A DNA stretch of 64,000 bases from Kryptolebias marmoratus (GCF_001649575.2 NC_051448.1:19638078-19702077); one strand, 5' to 3'; positions 50,201 through 62,309 are shown, counted from the stretch's first letter. Translations and numbers: made by a program. The notes: generated by a model from the letters alone, not told the origin.

Positions 50201-53200
50201 GCCTCCCTTGGATAATGCTAGGGGGAAGAGTGAGAAGGAAAATTTAAGATGCGAGTGAACAGCAGCTTTTCCTTCAGTACCGTTGTAGGATCAGTTGACT
50301 TTTATCATCATTCCTGCGCTCTCAGCAGAAGGATTAGTAAATCCCTTATTTAAAAATATTGCAGGCAAATGCCGTGCAGTTCCATCAGAGCATCCGTCCC
50401 CGAATAGCTTAAGTGCTGTTCCTGCTGTGCTGGTGTTTTATGTGTAAAATTGCATTTTGCTGCATTTAGATCACATCTGAACATGGTCCAGACCTCAGAG
50501 TTTACACCCTAAAAAACAGAAATTAAACTCAATCGCATGTCTAACGTAATAGATAATTAGTAGGAGGAATTTACGTAACATAAACACCAACAGTGGCACA
50601 GTTTGTCCAGGACCTTATCAGTACTGATACCAAACAGTCCAGAAAGGCTCAACCAACAATCCAGAGAGGTCAACCGAAGCAAGCTAACGAGCGCTGCAGG
50701 GTGCTAGAAAAGAAGAAAGGGATGAGACGGAGGGATGGATACAGGTAAAAAAAAAAAAGAAAAAAAAAAAAAGAGAGAAACAGGGAGCGGGGGAGGAGAG
50801 GCAGTTTGAGCCCAGAGGTCCAGAAAGGCTGGCTAATGACCTGTGCTACAGAGTGTCCTCTGGGAGACTCAGGAAGGAAGCCAACCCTTCCCCTGCCACT
50901 TTCTGATGACACATCACAATTAGCAGCAGCCATTTATGTGCCTACAAAGCTTCCAGACAGAAAGACTAAGTGGTTTTAAAGGCCATCAGTAAATATTCAG
51001 AAATGCAAGGAGCAATTTCACGTTACTAAGCATGAGTCGGTTTCTGGTTTTTAAGGTGGTCCTAAAAAAAAGTCGCTGTGTTGAAACCTCTAAATTTATC
51101 CATCATACCTTCCCTGTGATTTAAGAACCTTTTAATGAAATGACAGTGACAGCCCAGAGTGGCAAGTGAAAAACATCCCCATTTATTTGACAGGTTAGTA
51201 ACCATTCAATAAGTCAAAGTCTAAAACAGCCGAATCACAACACAGATTTGATCAAACACACAGCCATCGTGTCAAAAATTACTTGACATGAAAAAGGACA
51301 AAAAGGTCAAGTCATGGTGGCGACATTTTTGGCATTCCCCGCATTGCTTTTGTCTTTGTAGAGGTCATGAGAAGACTGATGCCAGTCTTGTGTCTGCACA
51401 GCATATGTAAGTCAGCCAGCCGTGAGTCAGCTTAGCTTCGCATTAAGACTGAAAATGAGATATTCCCCTAACAAGATCTCGAATGTCAGCTTATTCGGGT
51501 CACATTCGGCATTTTAAATCTGAGTAAGAACACCTCGTGTCATGTTACAGAGGCAAGTGAGACGTTTTCACATTTTCTGTTTTTTGTACAAACTTAAACT
51601 GGTGGCGACTTCACATTTATTGCAGAAACATTAGAACGGATTATTTTGCTTTCAGAAGCTGAACAAAATAAAATGGGCAAAAAGATGACCATGTTGCAGG
51701 CATTTGAAATAAACTAGGACTAAATTAAATGAGATTGGGGGCGAGGGGGGGAGAGCGGCTGATGTACTTCCCCTTTGGGTCACTGAACTCCGAGTGGTAG
51801 CGGACATCGGGACAGGAGGGGATACATGGGGCCCCTCTGCTGTCTGATTGTTTGTGAGTCTTTTGAGGACAATGGAAAAGACTATATGTGTGTGTGTGTG
51901 TAAACGCAGCAGAGAGGCATCTGTTTTCTGTGTTCTGGTATGAACAAGGAATCCACCGGTGAGGAAATAAACACCATGACCTTGCGTCTTCCCAACAGCA
52001 CCAAAATGTTGGACACAAGAGAGCTGCAGAGTACACAATGGCACAATGCCACACAGCTGTCCCACTTCCTCGTATGACATCACAGACCTATTGAGTCCAG
52101 ACTAGCTCACAGAGTCCTTGTGGTTCCTTCCTGTTCTCTATGCCCACCGCAGGCACCGGACGAGCACACAGGAAACAGCAGAACAACCAGAGAGGAGAGC
52201 AAGGATGTCCTGATGGAGTCTAATACCGACGATGACAGATAAATCTTTATATAGAGCCCACGCAGGTCACGTCAGAGAATCATGTGGTCTATGTTTATCC
52301 CTCACGTTGTATGGCAAGGTTCCTTCATTAATTTTTATTGAGAAATTGTGTGATTCTGGTTAAAAGTGGGAAATTTTATCTCTAAAATTAGCAAAGTGGT
52401 TGTCCCATCTTTAGCAACAGGTTGTACAAATCATCAACCTAAAATTCCATTATTTCTAAAAAAAATTAAATAACAGAACTGAAGGGCAGCAAGAAAAAAA
52501 TTGGGAGCCAGGTACATCACTTCTACCAATGGAACGGTTTGGTCTCTTCTTTAAATCAGCTCAGCGGGAGTCAGCCACGTCCCTGATGGAGCACCAAGAA
52601 GACGATGAAACTTGTGTCTATAAAAGGGGCAAGACTTATACCAATGGAAGCACAAGCAGTGACAAGGTTTCTGGCTATCTCTTGAGATCCCAGCCACTCT
52701 TCTGTCCCCTGCTTTTTCAATGATGATGATGATGATGCCGTCTATATCAGCACTGCATCAGTTTTTTTCCATGAACTGGAGGTGTCGCTAAAGATATAAT
52801 ACAGCTAAACAGCAGGAAGTGCAGCAGAAGAATAAAAATAAATAAATAAAAAAAACTGCATCAGTTCGGCTGATCTACCGATGCAGTCGTACTGTGCCCG
52901 TCTGAGCATCGGCTAATCTTCACATCCACTAATAATATGCCGTTTTCCGTCCATCGTGGTGGAAAAAGCGAATGATGGCATCACTGCGCAGGCTCATTAC
53001 AGGGAGTGGATTCCTCTGCTAATTTGGCACAGAGAGCAGCAGAGCAAACATGTTTTCTTCTCCCAACAACGTCCAAATTTGAGCTGGATTGATCTGATAT
53101 CCCTGACTGCGATGCAAACACAATAAAACACTGTTCCACAATCTACTCTAGACTCTGCCTTCATTACCCCACCACAGGCAGACAACAACAAGGCATGTTG

Positions 53201-54738
53201 CTACAGCACACCTGGGAAAGCAGCTCTCAGTCACTCAGAACTGACCTGAACACGTTTCTTACTGCGGTGGAGCGAGAATATGGAGCCAGAGGCTTCAAAT
53301 GTCAGAGAGCTGTTTGATGGGGTGTCCTCAGGGCAGAATTTAAAACCAATAATTACCTTTGGGAACCAATACAACTAAGTGTGTTTGTTTTTGGGGTGAT
53401 TTTCTATAGATGCAAAGTCTGCTTAGTAACAGGAATAACAGGGAGGAACTCCAGCCTGAGCTCCATGAGATAACCTAGTAAGGCAAAGCCACAATAATGT
53501 GTGTGTCTCCCCTGTGAGTTGTGTGTGAGGCATGCTGCCAATGAAAGCCTTGTCGGGTGGAGCACACATCGGCTGCAGCTGAACAGCTGGCCACTGTGGG
53601 CTAACACAGAGTGCGGACTGAGAAAAAGGTCACAAAGCCTCCTCCGTGTTTGCCAACGGTGGCCTGGCACAGACGCCCGATTTCATTGAGCTGCCTGACA
53701 ATTCTGGTCTCAGAACAGGGGAACCAGTCAAAGCCGTCACAGAAAGTACAAATGGTAGTAAAAGGAATTCACACACAATGTGATGAAGTTTTATCCAGTC
53801 AGACATGACGGTCCTGATTGGATTTACAGATATATTCTAAAAGTCAGCCCATTTCAGCCGTGGATCAGTGTGAAACTGAAAGAGTGGATGAATTGTTTCT
53901 TTCTGAGAAGTTCTTGTTCTGTGAGAAAATGAGTAGATGAACAAGGCACAAGGCAAAACTAAAAACCACTCCTAATTTCATCCTGCTTTACTTCCAAAAA
54001 GCCAGACTTACTTGTGATCTTTTAAAGTGGTTCTGATCAATATTTCTTCAGGGTTTCTGAAGGTCTTTCAAAAGGTTTTTTTTTGTGGACTTTGGCTTCT
54101 TTTTTACTCATTTCTTATCATGACAGCATGTTGTTTAGTTTGTGCTGTTAAAAAAAAAAGAAAAATGTGGAAAGTTGGGGGATAAAATATTAATAAAAAT
54201 AAAAGTCTACAGCAGATAAACAATATTTGAAAGTCAAGTCTTCATGAAACAAGGGGGGGAAAATATCCCACAAAGACCTGAAAGATGCATCATCGTACTG
54301 CAAGTTTTCAGCCAACAGCTCTTTGGAAATCTGATTGTTGGCACTAAAATACTATTTTATGTGTCAAACTGTGCTGGTATTTTTCACAAAGTCAACTAAA
54401 GAAATGGAAACAAGCTATGTCTTTGTGACAAGCTGCTGGTAACAAAGTAGCTCTTTGATAGGTTGTGTGCTTTGTGTCGACAACACTGGTTAATCCTGGT
54501 TGATGGCTGCGTTCGGGAGCCTTTTTGTGCCTAAATGATTCATAAATCAAGTTAAGTGACAAGGAAAATACCGGACAAAATCTCTAAAAATCGTCAGGCG
54601 GAAAATGAGTGAAAAAGCAGCCAAAGTGCAACAATAAAATGTTTATTTAAAATAAAAACCTCGTAAAGCTTGCATAACCACTGAACAAAATCACTTTAAA
54701 TAAATGAAAGCAGCAGTTCTTGAATTATTGTATAGCCC

Positions 54739-54803
54739 NNNNNNNNNNNNNNNNNNNNNNNNNNNNNNNNNNNNNNNNNNNNNNNNNNNNNNNNNNNNNN
54801 NNN
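54739..54803. other. Assembly gap (65 N)
   Basis: A run of 65 N. Sequence resumes as repeated GGGGT units (54804-54827), so the missing piece is probably more of this G-rich simple repeat. Confidence 0.99.
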
Positions 54804-54827
54804 GGGTGGGGTGGGGTGGGTGGGGTG
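54804..54827 (+). repeat. (GGGGT)n simple repeat, G-quadruplex-prone
   Basis: Consecutive GGGTGGGG-type units form at least five G runs of three or more, directly bordering the gap. Such tracts stall polymerases, which explains the gap. Confidence 0.85.
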
Positions 54828-54934
54828 GAATATTTGCAGAAAAATTAAATAATTACAGGAAAAATTCAAAGAGGGTTTTTGCTTGAAATGCCTCATTTAA
54901 TGGGAAAGTTTTAAACAAAGATTTCCCACAATCT

Positions 54935-55150
54935 GTTAGTGCTCAGTTGGTGTTTTGGGGACGTCTCTCAGCTACCACAACACCAAGTTTTAGCTCGATA
55001 TCTGTAAAACTTACTGACTTATAGCCGCTCATTAAAGTCCATCCAGAGGTTTATGATCCATTTTGCTAAAACACAAACAGACAAGCACACTCAAACACAC
55101 AGACAGGTAATTACACGATCGCTCGCCTTCTGTGGGAGCAGGTAATGCTT
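54935..55150. repeat. Dispersed repeat fragment
   Basis: Carries TCTCAGCTACCACAACACC, ATCTGTAAAACTTACTGACT and TATAGCC, with a diverged partner at 9232-9293. It is followed by a CA-rich stretch and TACACGATCGCTCGCCTTCT then GTGGGAGCAGG. The class is not determined. Confidence 0.5.
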
Positions 55151-56559
55151 TTATGTTTTGAAGGCAAAACATAAAAATATAATGAGTGACTCAAGACTTC
55201 TGCAGAGTACATCCACTTTTAAGTCCTCCAGTAAAGGAGTGAAGTCCAACCTCTATGGTAACGGTGCGCAGCCTTCAGCAATAACTGGTGACACAGAAAC
55301 ACTTGGGTTTATCTAATTAAATGCAATTTAACTGGAAACACCTCCTGGATTTACAAATAAGCAGGTCAACTGGCTGATTCACACCGAGCAGTTTCAGAAG
55401 AACAGATACAAGTCCCGTCCTCAGCGCTGGTGAAACCTGCAGACGGCATAAACGCAGCAGGATACGGCAGACTTTCCCGTGTTCCTTTCCCGTGTGGCTG
55501 CAGGTCATGCAGGGGTCTCCATTTCATCTGGAATGAGGTCACCGCCAAACAAGAAGGAAAGCCAGCCCCGACACAAATGTTTGTATTCTTATATGGATCG
55601 TCAGGAAGAAAGGGGATACGGCTTACAGGACGTTTGTTGCCATTTTACTGTTGTAGTTAAACACACAGACACACACACACACAGGCGAAGGGCTAAGCTG
55701 CAGTGATACGTTACGGCTGAGAAAGGTGGGCTTTTGAAGCGCGACTTCTTTGCGGCCGCCAAAGGCAGCCCGCTCACGAGTTGAAGAGGTCTTAGGTTTC
55801 ACAGCCCCTCATCTTGAACCATTTTTCTCCATGTAGGATTGAAGTGTGTTATGAGAGAGTGTTAACACTATACGTCTGATCCGATCTGCTTCTTTTAGGC
55901 TACAGACGGCCACGCGCACGTCAGTGAAGCAGAAGCGCGCAGCTAACATTGAGCTATAATCCCTTTGTGTCAATGTAGCCAATAAACGTCCAAATGGAGC
56001 AAAATGTGTTGCGCGTGTAACAGGTGTGCTTTTTTCTTGTGTGCGTTTCTTTTTCTTTCCTTTGACCCTGTGGCTGGATGTTCTGCCAACAAAAAAAGGA
56101 CATGGGAGTGGTGACACTTTGCAAACTTTTTTTTTTTTTTTCTTCAGGACAAGACAAGACTTGACCCTAATTCAATCACTATTTTCTTGCTGGCTATGTC
56201 ACAAAGGTGTGGTGTGCTGTCTTGTAGCTGTGTGTTATTACAACACCAGAATCACGCCAGAGTACGTTATTCTATCCTTTTTACTCAGGATGTAAAACTT
56301 TCTCTGCCTCTGGAGCTGAGACTATTCTCTCATTATGATCTTATCAGATGATTTAGCAAAAAAAAAACAAAAACCTCAAAACATTAAACAGAGACAAGTG
56401 TGAGCCAATAAATCATCAATTTGTCAAACTGTTAGGTTAAAAAACAATTTCCTGTTGCTGAGCTTTTCTCTCTCTAAAAATGTGGACTGAATAACATGTT
56501 CACTCTGTCCCCATTCTTTGAAAAAACACATTTTTGTCACTTAAAGGGATATTCCAGTC

Positions 56560-57330
56560 ATTCTGAAGTGGGGTTCTGTAAAAAGGACAAAAACAATATC
56601 TTCCCTGCTGGCTCTCTGAAAGGCCTCTGTTAGGAGAAATAGAAATCCTGACTGGATTGATGAGCTAACGGCTAACCCGACTGCTGCCGCTTTAAAACTC
56701 TGACCGCCAAAATTTCAGCACGGTTCATGTGAACACTGTTTTAAAGACTTCTACCCTGTTGTCCATTAGTTATTAATGTAGGATTCTGTGGTTATTTGCA
56801 GGAGTAAATAGCACTTTTGTTGCAGCAAAAATGTTTATATAACCATCTATATGTTTGCCAAATGAATTGTGCAATGCAGAGTTGATGACAACGTAAGGGT
56901 TTAAAGAAAAGCTTTTACATGCCCCACTATGAAATTTCGAAGATTGGAGTTGTTCTAAGATGGCAGCAATCCACTGTCGATTTTACATCACATGATAAAT
57001 TTGACTCTTGGCTGCACTGGAGGTGCTACAGCTCGCTGCTTCTGCTAATACTTTGCACCGATAACCATTGAATTCCATGTAAGTATTTGTGTGTTGTGTG
57101 CATATTGTGCAAAACTAACAGAAGTTAAGGTTTATAAAACAGCTTCACACAAACCATTAGGAATTTTTTTTTTTTTTTTGTTCTGGGACAGCAAAAATCC
57201 ACTTTGGTCTTGGCTGCATTCAAACCGCTGTTAGCTCACCGGTCTTGGTTAAACTGAGGGTATTCAAAGAGCCATCTACAACAGGTAAGATATTTGTCAT
57301 AACTGCTCCACTGAGCCCCACTTTAAAATG
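56560..57330. mobile_element. Foldback family, copy D
   Basis: The left arm reads AAGTGGGGTTCTGT...TTGATGAGCTAACGGCTAAC. The right arm reads GCTGTTAGCTCACCGGTCTT...CAAAGAGCCATCTACAACAG then GTAAGA...GAGCCCCACTTTA, the reverse complement in order. The inner block GGAGGTGCTACAGCTCGCTG is at about 57020-57039. No open frame; a T(15) run is at about 57166-57180. Confidence 0.75.
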
Positions 57331-57381
57331 TATGAAACATTCATTTAAAAGAAACACTGTGATTACAATATTACTCTAAGT

Positions 57382-57605
57382 CAGGGGTGGCAAATTCCAT
57401 TCCTCTGGGCCACTCTCCTACATGTTTTATATGTGTTTTTGCTTTAAAACACCTGGTTTAAATGGATGACTTGTTGCTGTGCTCCTGGAGAACTTCATGA
57501 TTTGGTGAGGAGGTAATTAAACCATTTGAATCAGGTGTGTTGGAGCAGAAAAACCGAAAACTCCTAGAGACAGCGGCGCTCGAGGCCTGGAGTTGGACAC
57601 CCCTG
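57382..57605. mobile_element. hAT-like MITE (CAGGGGTG ends), copy 2
   Basis: A hairpin running CAGGGGTGGCAAATTCCATT...GGAGTTGGACACCCCTG. It shares the internal blocks GGGCCACT.TCCT.CATGTTTTA and AATCAGGTGTG with copy 1 at 6411. Flanking 8-mers CTCTAAGT and CTTTAAGC agree at 6 of 8 positions, consistent with an aged 8-bp target duplication. Confidence 0.75.
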
Positions 57606-57816
57606 CTTTAAGCTGTTTCATCATATTCCATTTTGTTTATAAGGTAAAAAAAGCACGAGTGTGATATAATTCAACTGCATCACTTGCTAATAATAACCAA
57701 CTGATTTCATCCGTGTTATTTCCAATCAACAACTAAAGTCAGAAACTTCATTTCTGATCACTTCATAGTTCTGGGTGAGTGAATCCTGGTCCCACAGGGG
57801 TTGAACACAGTAAGCA

Positions 57817-57846
57817 CCAGCAGCAGCAGAAGCAGCAGCAGCGCGG
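57817..57846. repeat. CAG-rich trinucleotide patch
   Basis: CAC(CAG)4 then AAG(CAG)3-like units. Short and interrupted, with no sign of coding. Confidence 0.7.
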
Positions 57847-59177
57847 GACTCCTCAACACTTTTGACAGCTCGGACACATCTGTGTGTCGTCTGTTGAGTC
57901 TGGCCGAGTTCAGTCGAAGAGTTTCTAATGTCAACACAGGCAAATGTCAGAATGAAGTCACCGCTTGGCACCGCGACTCTCCTTAAAGGCCAGGGCACGC
58001 TCCGGCGTTGCTGCAAAGCCGGCTAAATGCTGCCGATCAGCCCAGGACTAACACTGGCGAAATGAGGCAAAACTGTGCGCATTAGGCGAGCAGCTTTTGA
58101 GCTTTTAATTGTCAGGGAAGTATTTCTCTATTACACCCAGAGGTTTACAAAACTCCGCCACTTCCAGCCAGGATAAGTCCATTTTTAGCTCCGAGTAGGT
58201 CGTCCAGATGGTGACTGGTGGGGCACTTGGCCGCCACAGCCAAACTCTCCCACCATTTGGCTGAGCTGAACTGCTTTTCCTGTCTGTTTTTTTTTTTATG
58301 ATGCAGCATTTCAGTGACAAGGCAAAACCGCTGCTAGAGTTTGAATTCCTTCTGAAATTAAACTCCGCCAAATAAATGCCAGCAGACACACCAAACGGCA
58401 CTTTCCTTCCCTTCTGCAACTGTTCCTTATGGCCTTTTCTTGTATTATTAATCTTGCCTTGATTCATGTTTCTGCCTGCGAGAGGAACAATCTTGTTTTT
58501 AGGGCTTAAAAAAAAAAAAAGAGGCGAGCGCGGCCAGCCAGGCATGCTCCGGCAGCTAGCAGGGCCTCTGCACCAGATAAAAAAGGTGAGTTGTTCACAT
58601 TCCTGCTTCATGCACAAACCAATCCCTGATGTCACACACACACACACACAGTCAAGGCAAAAAGTTGACTTTGTGTATGTGTGTGTGTGGTCCTTCTACT
58701 TAATGTGTTTTGCCTTTTTTTACCCTCTAACTTGACTTTAACCGCCTAAAGCAAGAGCTAAAACACTTACTTAATTAACACGCCTATCATACGTACAGCT
58801 AAAACTGTCAACAAGTGTTTAGCCTTAGAGGAAAAAAAATTATAATAAGTGACAACATGGAGACGAGCTGTGAAAACTAAGAGAAATCTGGGTCGTTTTC
58901 AGAGGTAAACTCCTGGAAGCCCAAAAGCTTGCTGTGCATTTATCAGGATTCCTACACCTTTACAAATTTAAAATACTTTCCAGACTCAATTTTCCACCAT
59001 TTCTGGCATCCAAGTACAAATATCTACAGTAGATTGTGCACTGTAGCAAAATAAAAGTTGCTTGTTTTTGTTATGACTATGGTTTTAATTGCAGGTGTTC
59101 TTCCAAACAACATGAGGTTTGTTTTGTTAAACCGCGAGTCAAATGAAAAAGAAGCAGCCTTTACTTCAGGACTAGCC

Positions 59178-60006
59178 CAGAGCTCTGCAACCTGCGGCTC
59201 TGGGGCCACATGCGGCTCTTCGGTTCCTCTGCAGCAGATCTTTGTAGCTTTAACCAACAATAACCTGGAAATGAACATTTGTTTTTAGAACCACAACAGG
59301 AGAGGCTAAACGCAGCCGCTCTGTTGATATGTGAACACCATTTCTGTACTAGAATGGCATTAAGACAGCGTGGTCTTCCTCTGAAACTCACTAGTAAATT
59401 AAACATTAACACAAGTTGCTGAAGGTGTGGGGGGGGGTTGTTTCACAAACATATTACCCTGTTACGAGTTACTGGAATCAAGTGTTCCTCAAAAATAATC
59501 TGAGAACATTGAGAATCAGACATTAAGGCTTGTCTTTTTTTAAACTTAATAAAAGTTTAAGTAAATGAAGGGATCAGAAGATTCAGTGAGCCACAATTAA
59601 ATATCCAACAAGCTGTTCCCCTTTTTATGCTCACATCAGGATGCAAATACTGTATATGCTTTATTATGACAAAGTAGGGTACTTATTAATTTTCCAAAAA
59701 TATGGTGAAGACTCAAAAAGGCCTCCATAATTCAGTGGTTATCTTTTACTAAAACAAAATGTGTTCCCTCATCACAAGAGTTTGGTCTTTTTTTTTGTCC
59801 TAAAATGTAAAAATACCAATAAATGTCAACAGTTTATTTTAGGTTTTTTTTTTATTTCATAATGTAACAAACTATTTTCTCTAATGTGTAGTATCTGCAT
59901 AAAACTTAACAAGTTGCATAATTCCAGTTTTTGTCTTTATTTCAGTCTTCACTTGCCAGCTCTGGACAGAAATGTCTCCTTTGACTGTAGAGGTTGCAGA
60001 CCCCGT
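59178..60006. mobile_element. Probable hAT-like element with GCAACC/GGTTGC ends
   Basis: The left end CAGAGCTCTGCAACCTGCGG and the right end AGGTTGCAGACCCCG (59991-60005) are imperfect reverse complements starting with the CAG typical of hAT termini. The left part (GCGGCTCTGGGGCCACATGC then GGCTCTT) is a familiar dispersed vertebrate repeat sequence. No transposase text is legible and no clean target duplication was found. Confidence 0.45.
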
Positions 60007-60677
60007 GGGCTGGGATAACTCGCAGCTCACAGCTTGCACACATGCTGTAGATGATTTGGATTTCTGTTGCACATACTCAAGCTTTGCGGCTGCCGCGAGG
60101 CACCCTACAACGTAAACTGTGACTAAATACCTTTGTTTTCACGCTTCCCTTGCAAGGAGCCAAATTTTGGAAGTTAGGGCGATCCTAGGTGGTTGTGTAA
60201 AAGGCAACGGGACTTGTCTTGGTTCCTGAAGACGGTTCACGTCTTGTCAAAAGGGTTTCTTCAGTTCTGATCGTGTGTCGGAAGCATGAGCTTATAAATC
60301 AATGGTTTAAAACGTCACACAGTACACTATGTTTGTATTTTATACGCCATAAAGCTGAACAGCCTTCTGCTACTTGAGCTACTTTTATTAGAAAAGGAAC
60401 AAAAGGTTTCTGCATACTCTTACACTTTATAAAACCTGAAGAGCGCAGAGAAGCCTGCGCAGATGTAGGATTCTTTTTCTCCGATCCCTGCAAAACTTTG
60501 GATTATACAAGAACAGTGTGGCCTTGCGGAGTGGGTGAGAAGGGAGCAGAGCCCCACTGCTTACTATAAAAGGAATGTGATGGTGAAGGGAGGGCCACTG
60601 CAACATTATTATCATCTTACCAAAAGAGCCAGAGGCAGGCTGAGAGCACCGGGCCAAGCACGAAGGCTTTAACTCAC

Positions 60678-60855
60678 CCCAGTCCAGAAACTCCAGGATG
60701 TTCTTCTCCCTTCTGAGGGGGGAGTTGTTGCACTCATCATAGAGGCAGACCAGGATGTCCAGCAGGGTCTCCACGCTCAGACACTGGCCATTAGACTGAG
60801 CCGGGCCGTCCAGGACCAGCTTCTCCAGCTTCTTCAAACGCACCTCTCCTGACAT
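60678..60855 (-). CDS. cdc42bpa: MRCK-alpha exon 1: start codon and N-terminal region (residues 1-59)
   Basis: The coding part starts at ATG 60853-60855 ([20 protein letters not shown] then [20 protein letters not shown] and [19 protein letters not shown]) and ends one base into Ala60 at donor GGG|GTGAGT. This is the N-terminal region that packs against the kinase and mediates dimerisation in the DMPK/ROCK/MRCK group. The ATG is chosen because it gives the family's MSGEVRL N-terminus. An upstream in-frame GTG at 60859-60861 is not used in vertebrate genes. [10 protein letters not shown] and [15 protein letters not shown] are alpha-specific compared with recalled beta. Confidence 0.97.
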
Positions 60856-61130
60856 GATCACTCCGGCTCCTTGGCTTTTAAAGTAGTGATGGTGGAGGCA
60901 GTGGGTGAATCACAAAAATAAAATAAAAAACACAAAACACAACAGGACACCTCTGAGGCCCGCGGGGGGAAGTTCTCTCACCTTGAGGACGTCTCGAAAA
61001 TGGTCTATCTTTCTTCCTTTCTTTTTAGTGTGTGTTGACTGGCGGCTAATTCTGCTGTAAAGTCGAGTCGCTCCAATATAATAGTCCAGGAGGTGGGTAA
61101 AATGTGCAGCACTTGCCCATTTCGTTTTAA
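60856..61130 (-). promoter_or_regulatory. cdc42bpa: 5' UTR of cdc42bpa, with a possible small 5' UTR intron
   Basis: A strong donor-like CTCAAG|GTGAGAG sits at 60982/60981 on the minus strand. An acceptor-like TACTTTAAAAG follows about 105 bp downstream at 60875, after a T-rich tract. This suggests an untranslated exon ending at 60982 and a 5' UTR part of exon 1 starting at 60874. It is also possible that the UTR is contiguous. The transcription start is not visible by eye. Confidence 0.4.
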
Positions 61131-61189
61131 CAGCTATCCCCAGCAGGGTGCATAAGAAATAAAAAAAGTAAGCTGGTCACAATTAATTA

Positions 61190-62100
61190 GACCCGGGCTC
61201 AGCTGCCTCAGGCCGGCGGATTCTTTCCTATGAAGACCGCAGCGCTAGCTGGCAGTTCTCCGCTCCTCCCTGCGACCGAGAAATGGGATAAATAACCCCG
61301 CGGATTGCCTTCAGCAGAGCTCCCCGAGCTGCGGCAGATGTCTGGAGTTCTCCATTCTTCCAGCGAGCCCCCCTGAAACACTAGATCTGCAATGCTACAA
61401 AGCCCCGGCGCCCCTCCTCTGCTCCAGGAGCGAAGGGCGACACAGGCTCGGAGCAGCCTGCTAGGCTAGCTGCTAGCCCGGGAGCTAACGTTACTTTTCC
61501 CCGCTTCCGAATGCCATCTTTTCCCCCCTCTTATTTTTCCACGAGTCGTAAGCGTGCGCCTCGTTTAACTGTTTTTTTTATTTACTTATTATTAAATCCG
61601 ACTGGGAAACGTGCCCTTGTTTCACCCCCCACAACTCACTCGCTGCCGTAGATATGTTCTTTAAATCCCATTCTCCGTCCAGAAATGTCTCTTTGAGTTT
61701 GTCCGCGGCTCAAAACGACCGTTCGCTCACGAGCTCCGACGAGCCCGTCAAAAAAAATAAAAATAAAAAAAATAAAAGTTCCGTTTGAAGGTTACGCAGA
61801 AGCCTTGTCTAACGTCAAGAGGAAAACTGTATTCCTCCTTATTCCAAATACGGGACACTGCCTAAATTCCCCCCCTGCTCTTCCCTTCGCTTCGCCTGCC
61901 TCCCCCGCCGGTCGAGCTCTGCTCCGTCAGGCTACCAGCATCTTACCCACAGAGACTTTACGCAGACAAGACTGCCGAGTGGACAGAGCTTTCTGTAACG
62001 TCGCGGTGGATTGTGGGAAGTTGGGCGCTTCGCTCTCGCCGTCTCGCGTCTGTGCTCTTTAAAAACGCTACTTACAGTTCACTGCGGCTGGCAGTAAAAA
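61190..62100. promoter_or_regulatory. CpG-rich promoter region of cdc42bpa
   Basis: CpG dinucleotides and GC content rise sharply against the AT-rich surroundings (for example 61200-61480 and 61640-62050). AAAAGATGGCATTC (61510-61523, minus strand) fits the YY1 motif often found just downstream of vertebrate starts. Position just upstream of exon 1 and CpG richness mark it as the gene's main promoter. No TATA box is convincing. Confidence 0.6.
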
Positions 62101-62175
62101 TAAGTCTCTTAAACGTAGTGTCTTTTACGTGTGATGCTAAGTTTTAAGGAAAAGGTGGATAAATGTTGAACTTTC

Positions 62176-62188
62176 ACGCATGCGCAGC
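62176..62188. promoter_or_regulatory. NRF1-like site
   Basis: ACGCATGCGCAG is close to the palindromic NRF1 consensus GCGCATGCGC and sits just upstream of the putative plus-strand start. NRF1 sites are frequent in bidirectional CpG promoters. Confidence 0.5.
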
Positions 62189-62189
62189 T

Positions 62190-62304
62190 CCTTTTTTTCC
62201 GGGTTCACCTTCTTCGGGTTTTAGCATCTCTGGTCGGTGCTGCAGGCAAAATCCCAGCTCATCATCATCATGGCGCCCCGTCACAGCATCTGCTGTGCGG
62301 AGGG
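62190..62304 (+). other. Possible first exon of a divergent plus-strand gene
   Basis: Starting at the pyrimidine tract CCTTTTTTTCC, a 5'TOP-like initiator, the plus strand runs into ATG at 62270 in the context CATCATCATGGCGCC, which also matches YY1. Eleven codons follow (MAPRHSICCAE plus two bases) before a donor-like GG|GTAGGT at 62304/62305. Without splicing, a stop (TAG) follows at once. I do not recognise the peptide, and no second exon is visible before the window ends. Confidence 0.3.
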
Positions 62305-62309
62305 GTAGG

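Larger units (their letters stand above)
27994..60677. other. Intron 1 (32.7 kb): large, repeat-rich first intron
   Basis: Contents: SINE-like unit (about 37955-38110), foldback copy C (38630-38975), an inverted-end element (39775-40222), TACCGTA-element copies (40584-40910; 45725-46345), a 33-bp tandem duplication (41254-41319), an interspersed repeat (43461-43900), a GC box patch (50187-50200), an assembly gap (54739-54803), another dispersed repeat (54935-55150), foldback copy D with a hAT-like MITE just beyond it (56560-57330; 57382-57605), a CAG-rich patch (57817-57846) and a hAT-like element (59178-60006). Long parts (27994-37950, 46400-54700 and 57610-59170) hold only low-complexity tracts and chance frames as far as I can see. 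Regulatory elements are expected in such an intron, but I cannot locate them by eye. Confidence 0.65.

Noticed and set aside
58105..58647. 180-codon open frame on the minus strand in intron 1
   Set aside because: Low-complexity ends (CA repeat, poly-A derived Lys run), no recognisable domain, no splice context. One or two frames this long are expected by chance in 64 kb.
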